A stretch of 64,000 bases of DNA from Alnus glutinosa (Eukaryota; Streptophyta; Magnoliopsida; Fagales; Betulaceae). The DNA lies in contig NC_084886.1 in the NCBI RefSeq assembly GCF_958979055.1, forward strand, positions 48,935,654-48,999,653. The letters are read 5' to 3'. Shown here piece after piece: positions 1 through 9,408 of this stretch (position 1 is the first letter of the stretch; each line of letters opens with the position of its first letter). The notes below the pieces were generated by a model. It was not told the origin of the DNA and did no database searches. It saw nothing but the letters and a program-made list of their open reading frames with translations. The translations under genes and the position numbers were made by a program.

Positions 1-1130
1 CTGGCCCCCATGTAGGTCCGCCATTGACAACAACCGGGTGTACAGACACTTGTACCGGATATTGGAGACAAGCGTGTACTGGGTAGCATTATTTCTAAAT
101 CTGGCAGTGCACTAAAATGGGAAGGAAGAGGCGCTGAACATGTTCTTTAGGAAGTTTTTACAGTAGTTTTTAGACGGTCCTCTCACGGTCTCACCATTGC
201 AGAAACCTGGATTTTTGGACGTAAAGAGAGCGACAAACTTAGTTGCACGGTTAGCGGTGAGAATGATATTATAGTTAGGGCTGTTAATCGTGGACACGAC
301 CAACGAATTTGATATGAAATTAAAAAGTTGAAGATTAAATTTAAAAGGTTCGGATCATAAAAGGATTGACCCGCTAAACCATTTTAATAAAAGGGTTATT
401 AACAGGTCAACCCGTCTGACTTACGAGTGGACCCGTATACTAACACTTTTTAAAAAAATATATTACTAAAAAAATTAGATTTTACAGTTATCCCTATATT
501 TCAAAAGTAACAAAACGCTAGTAATACACACATAAAACACAAGACATCCTCACTTTTATTACATTCGACTTTCAAGGTTTCACTTTTAATTTTCAAACTT
601 TTCACTCATTTTCGTTACTTTCCAACTAGATTTTACTTTTGCTTGCAATGGGGGGAATTTTTTTATTGAGTGAAAGTAAAAAGTGACTGATGTGATATAA
701 AATAAAAAGAATTTATATAGAAAAATGAAAAAAAATTGTATTGTAGTGGATATTTTTATTTAAATAATAATAAAAAATTGTTGATGTGATATAAAAAGTA
801 AATAATGTTAAAAATATTTTGAAATTGATATTTTTTGGAAGATGTGAAAATAAAGGGAGGGGATTATTAAACAGGGCCTCTAACTAGTTTTTCATTGTGC
901 TGCCTACGGGCTACGCACACGTCGCACAGTAACAAGCCTATCAAAAATAAGACAAATATCAATCAATTATCAATCTGAACGCCTGATCACCTCGACCTCC
1001 AGCCTTGTTTCACGCAGATACACACTCTCCTAGCTGAGAGTTCGAGTCTTCGAGACTCTTTTCTTCAGTCTTCTCTAGTTCTCCTTTACACTTTCATTTC
1101 ATCTAGCTTTTTCTTTGTTATTTCTTGCAG
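1..1130. other. AT-rich intergenic DNA
   Basis: I recognise no gene here. A stretch at about 350-440 has the alternating GGGTC/GACCC words of a common dispersed plant repeat, and similar words return at about 1430-1580. Positions 660-875 are a diverged copy of a MITE-like repeat family (see 14275-14545). An ORF of 63 codons on the minus strand at 112-303 has no recognisable motif and I do not call it. The 1020-1130 part is CT-rich and ends in a splice-acceptor-like TTCTTGCAG directly before the ATG at 1131. Confidence 0.5.
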
Positions 1131-1277
1131 ATGGAGCAAAACTCAGATGGTAAGCCGGGAAAAATTGATCGCAAGGAAACTCTCCCTCTCTTTCGCCGTG
1201 ACTCAGCACTTCTGTGGCATCGTGGGTGTCTTTGGCTGTTTGTCCTAACAAGTTATTTTTTTGCAATATTGATATAA
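1131..1277 (+). CDS. Small ORF, 48 aa, possible membrane peptide or gene remnant
   Basis: The ORF starts MEQNSDGKPGKIDRKE and ends in a hydrophobic run (CLWLFVLTSYFFAILI) directly before a TAA stop. It could be a short single-helix membrane peptide, or the first coding exon of a gene whose remainder has been lost. The ATG follows a pyrimidine-rich tract and a CAG, so it may sit just after a leader intron. A GGTAAG donor-like site lies seven codons in, so an alternative reading is a tiny exon ending there. I do not recognise the family. No downstream exon is visible before the transposon at 2245. Confidence 0.25.
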   Translation: MEQNSDGKPGKIDRKETLPLFRRDSALLWHRGCLWLFVLTSYFFAILI

Positions 1278-2235
1278 CATTTCCATGACAAAGATAATCA
1301 CTGATAGTTGGCTCTTTATAGCCATTTTTTGTGTTGAAACAATGAAACATGAAAACAATAGCTTATCTTTTTTAGTTTATATTTGTCTTTTTTTTTTTTA
1401 ATTATTATTATTATTATTATTTTATTATATAATGGGTCAAACGTGTTGTGTCGTGTCAACCCATTATTTAAGTGGGTCGTGTTAGGGTCGAAGGACTAAC
1501 CATTTTAACTAAACATGTTGTATTAGGGTTGATTCTTAAAGGGTTGGCGGGTTAAACGGGTCGTATCAACTCGTTTTGGCAGTCCAATGATAGCTGGATT
1601 TTTGTTTTCCTTTTCGGGTTTTCGAAAATGTGGGCCTAAGTTTCTTCGCTTTTTATGGTTTGGTCTGGTCGACTGTTTCTTTCGGTGAGAACACGTTGGC
1701 GGAGGAGAGGATTCTGAAGGAAGAGGACAATGACGTGGCGGGATTGGTTGTGGGGAGAAGGTTGTTGAAACTGTACGTGTTTTGGCATTTAAATGAAACA
1801 GTGTATTTTGAATAAAAGAAAATGTGATTTTGGAAATTGGGCTTTAAAAGGTCACGTTCAAGGCACATGACTTCTTTTCCGTAACTTTTGATGGACTAAG
1901 TGGATGAAAGGTCCAAATTGACATAAGTGGTAAACGTAAAGGGGGTTATTTACCAATTTTTAAACATTGTGCGTCAGATCGCCAATAAATTGATACATCA
2001 AGGGATAAAGTGTAATTTAATTTTATTTTTATTTTTTCTTTCCGGGTCCCAGTTTGAAAAGAGCCAGTAATACCCCTTTTCTTTTTATGTGGGATGTCCC
2101 TCACTACATGCAGCGCCCGTTTTAGGGCGCATATGAGATTCATATCTGCTTTTATTTTTTATTATTTTTTTTTGACTTTTGACTTTTGACTTTTCTTTTT
2201 TTGTTTTGAAAGGCAGACCGTGTCTTTTTTGCCCT
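1278..2235. other. Intergenic DNA with degenerate repeat
   Basis: This stretch contains poly-T and ATT runs near 1390-1430 and the GGGTC-rich dispersed repeat at about 1430-1580. A 61-codon ORF at 1630-1815 has no motif I recognise. Nothing else can be supported. Confidence 0.4.
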
Positions 2236-2244
2236 TTTTGCCAT
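2236..2244. repeat. 9-bp target site duplication, left copy
   Basis: TTTTGCCAT directly precedes the left inverted terminus at 2245. An identical copy follows the right terminus at 8064-8072. A 9-bp duplication is the hallmark of Mutator-superfamily insertion. Confidence 0.93.
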
Positions 2245-2306
2245 GAGAAATGATTCTCGTACACAATTGTTACAACAATTCTACAACAGCTTACGTGGAA
2301 AGTAAG
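2245..2306 (+). repeat. Left terminal inverted repeat of the Pack-MULE
   Basis: The sequence begins GAGAAATGATTCTCGTACAC and contains GCTTACGTGGAAAGTAA near its inner end. Both words recur in reverse complement at 8002-8063. The differences between the two ends lie mostly in the middle (around the TTACAACAA words). Confidence 0.92.
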
Positions 2307-2501
2307 CTTTTAATCCTTTTTTTGAATTTTTTTAATATCACAGTGAGCTTCCGTCAAAACCGGTTGGGGGGAAATGAAAAATTTCATTTCCCCCCAACGC
2401 TGAACGCACCCTCCCTCTCTCTCTCTGAATTCTCTCCGTACAGTCCCCGTCCCAAATCGGCCTCCGGCGTCCGTCCCCGGTCCTTCACCGGAGTTATCCT
2501 C

Positions 2502-2656
2502 CTCCGTCCGTCGGAAACTGCCGCCCCCAGCCCCTCTCTCTCTCCCGCTCGCTCCGGACCGCCGCCCGCAGCCCTCTCTGTCTCTGGCCGGATCTGCCTG
2601 CTCCGTCCGTCGGAAACTGCCGCCCGTAGCCCCTCTCTCTCGCCCGCTCGCTCCGG
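2502..2656 (+). repeat. GC-rich imperfect tandem duplication inside the Pack-MULE
   Basis: A 56-bp unit starting CTCCGTCCGTCGGAAACTGC occurs at 2502-2557 and again at 2601-2656 with few changes. A diverged reverse copy of the same words (GGTTTCGGACGGAGGAG) lies in the opposite end of the element near 7765-7785, so the unit belongs to the subterminal region. Long open frames across it on both strands (for example 2250-2705 and 2310-2792) are low-complexity and not credible proteins. Confidence 0.7.
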
Positions 2657-3775
2657 TTTCGGTCGTCCCTGTCCCTGTCCCTGTCCCTCCGCTAGAGCAG
2701 GGTAAAAAACAAGGTGAAATAACAATCTTTATGCGTTTATCTGCTCTGTGTGTAGTGGGCTTACGCTTCTCTGTCCCAACGATATATTCCACAAATTTTT
2801 CATCTTTCGATTTGGGTTTTCAACAAGTTTGCAGGTAAGCTTCGATTCCTCTTCTTAACTCTTTCTTATATCCTTCGATTTGGTGCTTCTGTGCAAACCC
2901 CAATTAGTTGTACCCTCCCGTCTCATTTTTGTTTTAAATGTTGCAACAACTGATCATGATGTGAAGCTCTGGATGTATTCTAGTATCTCGAAATTGTTTT
3001 AGCGGTGTTATGAATTGTTTTTACCGTCAAAATGACATTATCTGCGTTTGGTAGTGTTTTGTGGGGATATACCGAACTAATATGCATTGTTAATAGTCCT
3101 GAGTGGCTTGCTCGATATGTATTATTTCAAGATTTTTATTATATATTTATCTTTTTAGACTGTAAAATGGAAGACAACTTCGTAGAAAAGTAATTTTGTT
3201 TCTTAATGGTGGTTCTTTTGAGTTTCATAATTTACCTGTTAGTAACTTTTGTTAAAGTTGGAGATAGAATTCACTGGTTTTTAGTGGTTGCTATATAATA
3301 GTATATTCTTTTGGAGGATTGTCCTTGGGGGGGGATGGGGTTTTTGGATGTGTTTGAGAAACAGTTGGAATTGTATGCAAGGAAAATTTTATGATTTGGA
3401 AACCAGAGTTACAGACAATGGAAAAAAGGCTCTTGTTTTTGTGCATTATAGGGAAAAGATTCCTGTCAAATTCCTTGGAGGAGTGAAAGAGTGATTTGTT
3501 TTTAATGCACAAGAAAAAAAAAATTGCTTGATAAACCCTTTGAATGACATTTGAATTTGTAAAGCTGTTTTGTAGTGTTTAGATCAACTTTGTTGCAAAG
3601 TTTCTGTACGTTTTTTATATTTCTTTTTATAGTCAGTTCAAAACCAGGAATTTTCTCATTTTTAGATCCTTACAGTCATAATCTTTTAGAACTTTTGAGT
3701 TGTGTCTTTGATTTCTCTTTTTAATCTTGATTTTGAGAAGTGGTTGGGGATTCATGGGTCTTGCCCTGTTTGCAG

Positions 3776-4146
3776 GTACAAGATGCCTGTTTGCAGCTTG
3801 GACAGAGTTCATTGGAACTGCTACTGCTTCTCCACCAGTTTCAGTAGATGTTGCCAGGCAGGTTCCAGTAGATGTTGCGGGCAGATGGTCAAAACACTGG
3901 GAACTTTGTTCATTATGCATTTGATTTTATAGCTTTTAGATTCTGAATTAATTGGTAGTTTACTTGTTCTTTTCAGTTTTCTTGCATTTGATTTTTTGTA
4001 GCTTTCTTGCATTTGATTTTTTCACATTAATGTATCCCAAGTTTGTTTTGTTCATTATGCATTTTCAGAAAACAATGGCAGAAGGCAAAGATTACTGTGA
4101 GCGTAAATTCAACTTGCTGAGATCTATCTTTGATCAACTTGTTGAG
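3776..4146 (+). pseudogene. Two captured exon-like blocks of unknown origin
   Basis: Block one starts at 3776 after TTTGCAG. In one frame it reads VQDACLQLGQSSLELLLLLHQ and then hits stops; it extends to about 3905. Block two, 4069-4146, follows TTTTCAG, ends GAG before GTATGT, and reads MAEGKDYCERKFNLLRSIFD in one frame. Both look like host exons with intact splice borders, as expected of captured gene DNA. I cannot name the donor gene, or say whether both come from the same one. Confidence 0.4.
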
Positions 4147-4373
4147 GTATGTTCCCAGTATATATGATACTTTATATATATATATATATATAATAGCAGT
4201 TTCTACTCAAACCTTTGCCATAACCTACATATTGTAAATCCGTAGGAGCCTAAGGTATGCAATATAAAATCAGAATTCTGTCTCTTGTGTCCAGCATAAG
4301 CCATGATTGATGTATACGTTAGATATATCATCTTTACGTCTTGCGGATGACTGCTTGTTTGGTTATATGATAG

Positions 4374-4770
4374 GATGCTTGTCTATGAGTATGTAAGCAA
4401 TGGGAATTTGGAGCAGTGGCTTCATGGGGATGTAAGGCCTTGCAGCCCTCCTACTTGGGAGATTCGGATGAATATCATCCTTGGAACAGCAAAAGGGTAT
4501 GATCCAAATCACTCACATCTGAGCCTTATTTTTTCATATTCATTCATTTCCCTGCATCTCATCCATTGCATTGTTTCACTGGCCTCATGCAGGCTAGCTT
4601 ACCTTCACGAGGGACTGGAACCCAAAGTTGTTCACCGCGATATAAAATCGAGTAACATTTTAGTTGATAAGCTGTGGAATGCAAAGGTTTCAGATTTTGG
4701 CCTTGCCAAGCTCCTCGGCTCAGAGAGTAGCTACATTACAACCCGTGTCATGGGAACATTTGGGTATGTA
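4374..4770 (+). pseudogene. Captured receptor-like protein kinase fragment
   Basis: Two exons (4374-4496 and 4593-about 4770) around an intact intron encode the middle of a plant receptor-like serine/threonine kinase of the At2g42960/At3g59110 kind. Visible motifs are [18 protein letters not shown] (hinge and helix D), the catalytic loop [14 protein letters not shown], the metal-binding SDFGLAKLL and the activation-segment end [11 protein letters not shown]. Everything before the hinge is missing (glycine loop, catalytic lysine, ectodomain). The homology stops after GTFGYV, where the APE motif should follow, and the frame runs into unrelated DNA. It is therefore a captured fragment, not a functional kinase. 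The codons are still intact, which suggests capture is not very old. Confidence 0.85.
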
Positions 4771-4850
4771 GGGCTGTGTCTATATATGAGTCTGCGTGCC
4801 AGTGTGGCTAAAGAGGCAACAACAGTCATGTAGGGCTGTGTCTATATATG
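4766..4850 (+). repeat. Short direct repeat at the kinase breakpoint
   Basis: A 23-bp word beginning ATGTAGGGCTGTGTCTATAT occurs at 4766-4788 and again at 4828-4850. The first copy starts exactly where kinase homology ends, so the duplication may record the repair event that joined captured DNA to the element. Confidence 0.65.
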
Positions 4851-5699
4851 TTCCCATGTTGCTTTTTTAATTAAAAAGCCAAGAATTTTCAGGTCAACTT
4901 AGTTGAGTGGCTTAAGAATATGGTCGCTAACAGAAATCCAGAAGATTTTTTTTGTTTTTGTTTATTCTTGTCAATTTTTTTGTTTGTGAATGGTGTTCAA
5001 AATGAGACGTATTGTTGGGACTCTTGTTGGAATGCAAGCATTTGTATGTTACAGCTAGAATGGACATCAATATCACAAATCAACCAAGCAAAGAAATGAG
5101 AAAAGGAAAAAGGAAAAAGAGAAAATTACAAGAATTTCTATATATATATCCTCCAAATTTAACGGTATTTCCCAATATCAGAAAAAGCTTTATGACAGAT
5201 ACATTGGCAAACTCTTTTACATCAGGACCTAAACACACCTAAGTGGCACTAAACCCAAAAGCAGTTCATCACATTGAGAAGTCTCATCTCCTAGTGAGAG
5301 CTGCATCTTCTAGTGAATGCTTGACGACTTGTAAGATGACCCTTTACACGATTTTGGTAGCAAATAGATTTTTAACCAACACAACAGTAACTCACCATTC
5401 AGTTGAGCAATCAAGAAGAAATGTAAACTGACCACAACAATCGATAACCACTTTTTAACAAGGCACAAAACTGCACAATCACATAGTAACTACTGTACTG
5501 AAATTTTCAAATTTACACACTCGAAACAAGGCCTTACAATTTCATGCTTTTCCTTGCTTTCTAAATAGCATTTGAGTGGGACAGTTTCAAACACTAAAAT
5601 ACAGAAGGCAAAATAATACATGCCAGTTGTGGCTTAACTAATACATGCCATATGGAAAGCTATGAACAGATTGTTATAAACAGTATAAGCTCCCAATTT

Positions 5700-5902
5700 G
5701 GAAGAAGAATCCTTGTCATTAGCTAAGACTACATTAAACAATTCCGCCATCAGAGCTGCTGCAGACTTGATTTGGAAGGACAGCACTTCCGAAGTCTCCA
5801 TCTAAGCTCATTTGCTGGACTTCTTGAAGGGACAGGATCTTGATGCAGCACCTTCGGCAAGGTGCATCCACCACCAACTACAATACCTTCCTCAACAGCA
5901 GC
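5700..5902 (-). pseudogene. Captured plastid chaperonin-60 beta exon fragment
   Basis: On the minus strand an exon opens at 5902 after ATTTTCAG and reads AAVEEGIVVGGGCTL. That is the highly conserved segment of the RuBisCO large-subunit-binding protein (CPN60 beta). Homology stops after 15 residues. The following DNA, to about 5700, codes in some frames for short protein-like strings (for example SAAALMAELFNVVLANDKDS) that I cannot assign, so a second donor may be joined there. It lies in opposite orientation to the kinase fragment, so the element has captured at least two unrelated genes. Confidence 0.7.
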
Positions 5903-6441
5903 CTGAAAATCATTCAAATTGTAAAAAACATTGATGCTGCATTGGTGGTAGCAAAAAACCTAACAATACAAGAAAAATAACCATAAAGATATCAATAAAA
6001 GGAACTTCAAGATACGAGCAAGGGCAACAACAACAAAATTAACTTGGATAAGTAAAATGCGCAAAGGCTATTAGCTACAAAAATAAATTAACTTGGATAA
6101 ATACTCTCAACAATCACCATTGTATGGTCAGATTACTGCTTAATATTTACTGCTCACACATGAATATCATTGCTGGACCAACTGCAACCATAAAAATAAA
6201 GCAATTTCATGAAGATCCACCATAAAAATTTTCAAGTCGAGATACATAGCCAAATAATTAAGCCATAATTATAAAGCATCCCAATCCTCATCAATGGTCA
6301 TTGTATATGTATTTACCAACAAAAAATCACAAACTTGCAAGAAGCAGTACCTACCTTTAAGAGAGAAATACTAGAACAAGAACAGTCGTTGCAGAAGTTA
6401 TCGAATTGTTTACTTATCAAAAAAAAAAGTTTAATATTTAC

Positions 6442-6535
6442 CATGAAAACAACTATTAAAGCAAGATGATCTGTTGACAATTTTAGAAATCTAGATTTGA
6501 TTGAAGCATCTAGGAGGCAACATGCAACTGTTGTC
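6442..6535 (-). pseudogene. Exon-like block of unknown origin in the Pack-MULE
   Basis: A 94-nt open block on the minus strand is preceded by CTTGCAG and followed by GTAAATATT, so both splice borders are present. Its frame reads TTVACCLLDASIKSRFLKLS and continues to VVFM before the donor. I do not recognise the family. It may belong to the same captured minus-strand gene as the chaperonin fragment or to a third donor. Confidence 0.35.
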
Positions 6536-6900
6536 CTGCAAGCAATAGTATACAAATAAAGAATTCAACGGAACAACTAGTTGATTGATTGCAGATAAAT
6601 CAGAATTAGATAAAAGTTTCCGCAAAACTATTAGCTAAACGCTTTAAACTTTCTTCACTATTAACTCAGTGCCTTAAAACATCAATACAAAAGAAAGTCA
6701 AGAGCTAAATAGAAAAGATGAGATCAAAAAAGGGTAAAAACACGGCATAAAAAGAAATGGTAATCTTCTAGCTCATTGCAATTTGATTTCTTGCATTCTA
6801 AGTTAGTAAACTGAGACAAAACAAAACAAAAAGGAAAAAAAAAAAAAAACAGGGATATAAATGGACTACCACAACAGAAATCAAAGATTGAGAACATGTT

Positions 6901-7110
6901 AAGAGCATCTCCAATAGCTAAAATACCAAGTGAAAAAATACAAATTTCTATGTTAGAAAATGTTTTTCTATACACACTCCAACAATTATCTATTCTACTC
7001 TCTGTTTTATTTAAATATTATTTTTCAGAGTTTTTTTTTTTTTTTTTTTTTTTTGTAAAGAATAAGAGAAAGAAAGAATCAATATTTCATTGATGGAGTA
7101 TTGGAGTGGC
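6901..7110. mobile_element. Possible hAT-like MITE nested in the Pack-MULE
   Basis: The left side carries AGAGCATCTCCAATAGC, a terminus common in plant hAT-type MITEs. The right side carries TGGAGTATTGGAGTGGCTAT, a degenerate inverted partner. The interior is AT-rich with a 24-base poly-T run. The exact ends and target duplication could not be fixed. Confidence 0.35.
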
Positions 7111-7835
7111 TATTCCTGTAGCACAAAAGGTATTTTGGTTAGTCCGGAGAAATATGGCTGATACTAGTTTAGTCTGCTTAAGATGCTTACATTGCAATTG
7201 TTCTTTCAATCAAAGATACAAACTATACTAAAAGAGATTCTAAAGTTTCATTTCAAAAAGGCTTTTGAAACTAGAAACAACATCTATTTCCAACACCACC
7301 TCCTATTGATAATAATTTTCATTGATAAATCCTTATTTATTTTTTCTCTCTGTCCCAATCACGCAAGCGAATAAGCTCTAGCAAAGGAGATATAAAAAGA
7401 AGTGAAAGAGTTGAAAGGTCATCAAACTTATAATGAATCAAAAACAAGACAACCCCACAATAGCAAAACAGCCAAACTCGATGATCAACAAATGAACAAA
7501 AAATTCAATAGAGAAGATAAAACTAAAAAATAGTAATATTGATAGAAACTCACAGCCCACAAAGGAAAAGTGGGAGATCTGCCAGTGACAACGAGTACCT
7601 TTTTTAGCGTCGACGGATACAGATCCGGCCGCCAAATCCGCCGGAAACAGAACGCCGGTGAAGGATGGCCCGGTGGAGGGTGGCCGACCACCAAGACAGA
7701 AGCCGACCGCCGAGAGGGTCGGTCACGACCGGTGAGTGAGCGAGCGAGCGGGAGACCAGCGGCGGTTTCGGACGGAGGAGACCGACCGCCAGTGAAGCGG
7801 CGCCGGGAAGGGGAAGACCAGCGGCAGCAACGGTA

Positions 7836-7839
<4 letters not shown>

Positions 7840-7910
<71 letters not shown>
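7840..7910 (+). repeat. GA microsatellite
   Basis: About 71 bp of uninterrupted AG dinucleotides lie in the right subterminal region of the Pack-MULE. The matching place at the left end holds only short CT runs, so this is a local expansion. Confidence 0.97.
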
Positions 7911-7912
<2 letters not shown>

Positions 7913-8001
7913 GCGTTGGAGGGGAAATGAAAATTTCAATCCCCTCCAACCAGTTTTCAAACCCAAAAGAAAAGAAAAGAAAAAACAAAAATAATAAAAA
8001 A

Positions 8002-8063
8002 TTACTTTCCACGTAAGCCTGTTGTATCGTTGTTGTAAGTTTTGTGTACGAGAATCATTTCTC
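8002..8063 (-). repeat. Right terminal inverted repeat of the Pack-MULE
   Basis: The reverse complement of 2245-2306 with a handful of differences, ending GAGAATCATTTCTC. The 9-bp duplication TTTTGCCAT follows at 8064-8072. Confidence 0.92.
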
Positions 8064-8072
8064 TTTTGCCAT

Positions 8073-8436
8073 GTCTTTAACTTTCTTTCTTTTTTCTTTT
8101 CCTTTTTGGTTTAAATGGCCGTTTGAAAAAAAAGCATCCTCCACCTTTTGCGTTTCCTGTATTGTTTTCAATGTCTTGTGGGCAATTTTCTCTTTACCAG
8201 AATAACTGCACTTAATTTATTATTTTATTTTATACACAATTGCATTATCAATTTTTTTTTTTCCTATTTTCTTTTCTATGGACTTTAAAAATATTCTCTT
8301 TCATTTTTAAGGACATTAAATTAACTTCAATCAATTATTTATTCAAATTTTATACTATAATTATTAAATAATGTCCCAAACATTACATATATCAACATTA
8401 TCGAATAGTTGTAAGATAAAAATGTAGTTTATAGCT
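8073..8436. other. AT-rich intergenic DNA
   Basis: T-rich and AT-rich sequence between the Pack-MULE and the TRIM. I see no gene, motif or inverted termini. Confidence 0.5.
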
Positions 8437-8441
8437 AAAAT

Positions 8442-8954
8442 TGTAACACCCCGGTCCCATATTGGGAAGAGATGAATAGTTCACAGAGTGAGTAGTTTAT
8501 AAAGATAATCATGGGTGTTAAGTCCCACATTGCCTAGTTACTAGGTGAAACTGGGCTTTATAATGGATTCTTGGAAAAGCTTCAAATTGACTAGTCCTTT
8601 TGGAGTGGTAGCGCAGATGTGGCTTGCGCTTTTCCTTGGGTCGTTACAAATGGTATCAGAGCCACCTAGTAACGCCAGGTTATGTGGTACTGGAGCACCG
8701 CATGACATGGCCCTGACGGGGACGTCAGGGGTTTAAGGGGGGGAGTTTGTAACACCCCGGTCCCATATTGGGAAGAGATGAATAGTTCACAGAGTGAGTA
8801 GTTTATAAAGATACTCATGGGTGTTAAGTCCCACATTGCCTAGTTACTAAGTGAAACTGGGCTTTATAATGAATTCTTGGAAAAGCTTCAAATTGATTAA
8901 TCATTTTGGGGTGATAGTGCAGATTTGGCTAGCGCTTTTCCTTGGGTCGTTACA
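8442..8954 (+). mobile_element. Complete TRIM (miniature LTR retrotransposon)
   Basis: Two 207-bp direct LTRs (8442-8648 and 8748-8954) each begin TGTAACACCCCGGTCCC and end GGGTCGTTACA. The 99-bp interior holds a primer-binding site, TGGTATCAGAGCC (8651-8663, complementary to initiator tRNA-Met), and a purine tract, AAGGGGGGGAG, before the right LTR. A 5-bp target duplication AAAAT flanks the element (8437-8441 and 8955-8959). There is no coding capacity. The LTRs differ at roughly a dozen positions by eye, mostly in their 3' thirds, so the insertion is not recent. It lies about 450 bp upstream of the alcohol dehydrogenase-like start codon, within reach of that promoter. Confidence 0.95.
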
Positions 8955-8959
8955 AAAAT

Positions 8960-9408
8960 ACTCTTTCACAGTTTCACTTATTATGTTATTGAGTAAAAGT
9001 AATGTTATTTAATAGATTACGACATAACGGTTATATATAACTGGATGACATGATATTGAAAATCAACAAATACTTATTCAATAGTTAATTTTCACTGTTA
9101 CATTATTAAATTGTATAACAATCATATAAAAGTATGCTTTATGTTATTTACCCTACCACTACTCGACTATACCTAGCTAGTGTTGGTCCCTTCATGGAAT
9201 AGATTGATTAGCCATGTCTTATTTATTTATTTATTTTATATAAAAATAAAAACCAATAATAATTGATCACACTGTCCAATAAAATACGGACTTGGTACAT
9301 ATCATTAGTCTTACAATCTAACTCTTAAGCTATTATTTAAGAGGAACTAGCTAGAGACACAAAGAGTGCCCAAGGCTTCCATTTTTGATAACTTTGGGTA
9401 GCAAGGCA
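8960..9408 (+). promoter_or_regulatory. Upstream region and 5' leader of the alcohol dehydrogenase-like gene
   Basis: AT-rich DNA with a TATA-like TTTATATAAAAA at about 9235-9246, followed about 160 bp later by the ATG at 9409. The leader near 9350-9400 is purine-rich. The transcription start is inferred, not shown. Confidence 0.4.

Larger units (their letters stand above)
2245..8063. mobile_element. Non-autonomous Mutator-like element (Pack-MULE), 5.8 kb
   Basis: The element is bounded by inverted termini beginning GAGAAATGATTCTCGTACAC on both sides and flanked by a perfect 9-bp duplication (TTTTGCCAT). The termini match strongly for about 60 bp. Similarity resumes further in: both ends carry a palindromic block like GGTTGGRGGGGAAATGAAA (about 2361-2402 and 7910-7962), then a GC-rich, CT-rich zone with CCGTCCG and CGCTCGCTC words. 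No mudrA-like transposase ORF is visible, so it would need a transposase in trans. The interior carries gene pieces with introns and splice sites: a receptor-like kinase fragment, a plastid chaperonin-60 beta exon end and at least three other exon-like blocks. Retained introns point to DNA-level capture, not retroposition. A hAT-like MITE and a long GA microsatellite lie inside it. Confidence 0.9.

Noticed and set aside
2250-2792. Overlapping long ORFs on both strands rich in P, S, R and G
   Set aside because: They lie in the GC- and CT-rich subterminal repeat of the Pack-MULE and are low-complexity, with no domain and no codon bias. The same applies to the mirrored ORFs at 7485-8012.
4374-4833. 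Functional protein kinase gene
   Set aside because: The glycine loop, catalytic lysine and APE motif are missing, and it sits inside a transposon with exact ends.
7840-7910. CRISPR-like or other structured array
   Set aside because: It is a simple AG dinucleotide microsatellite. No spacer-repeat structure occurs anywhere in the window.
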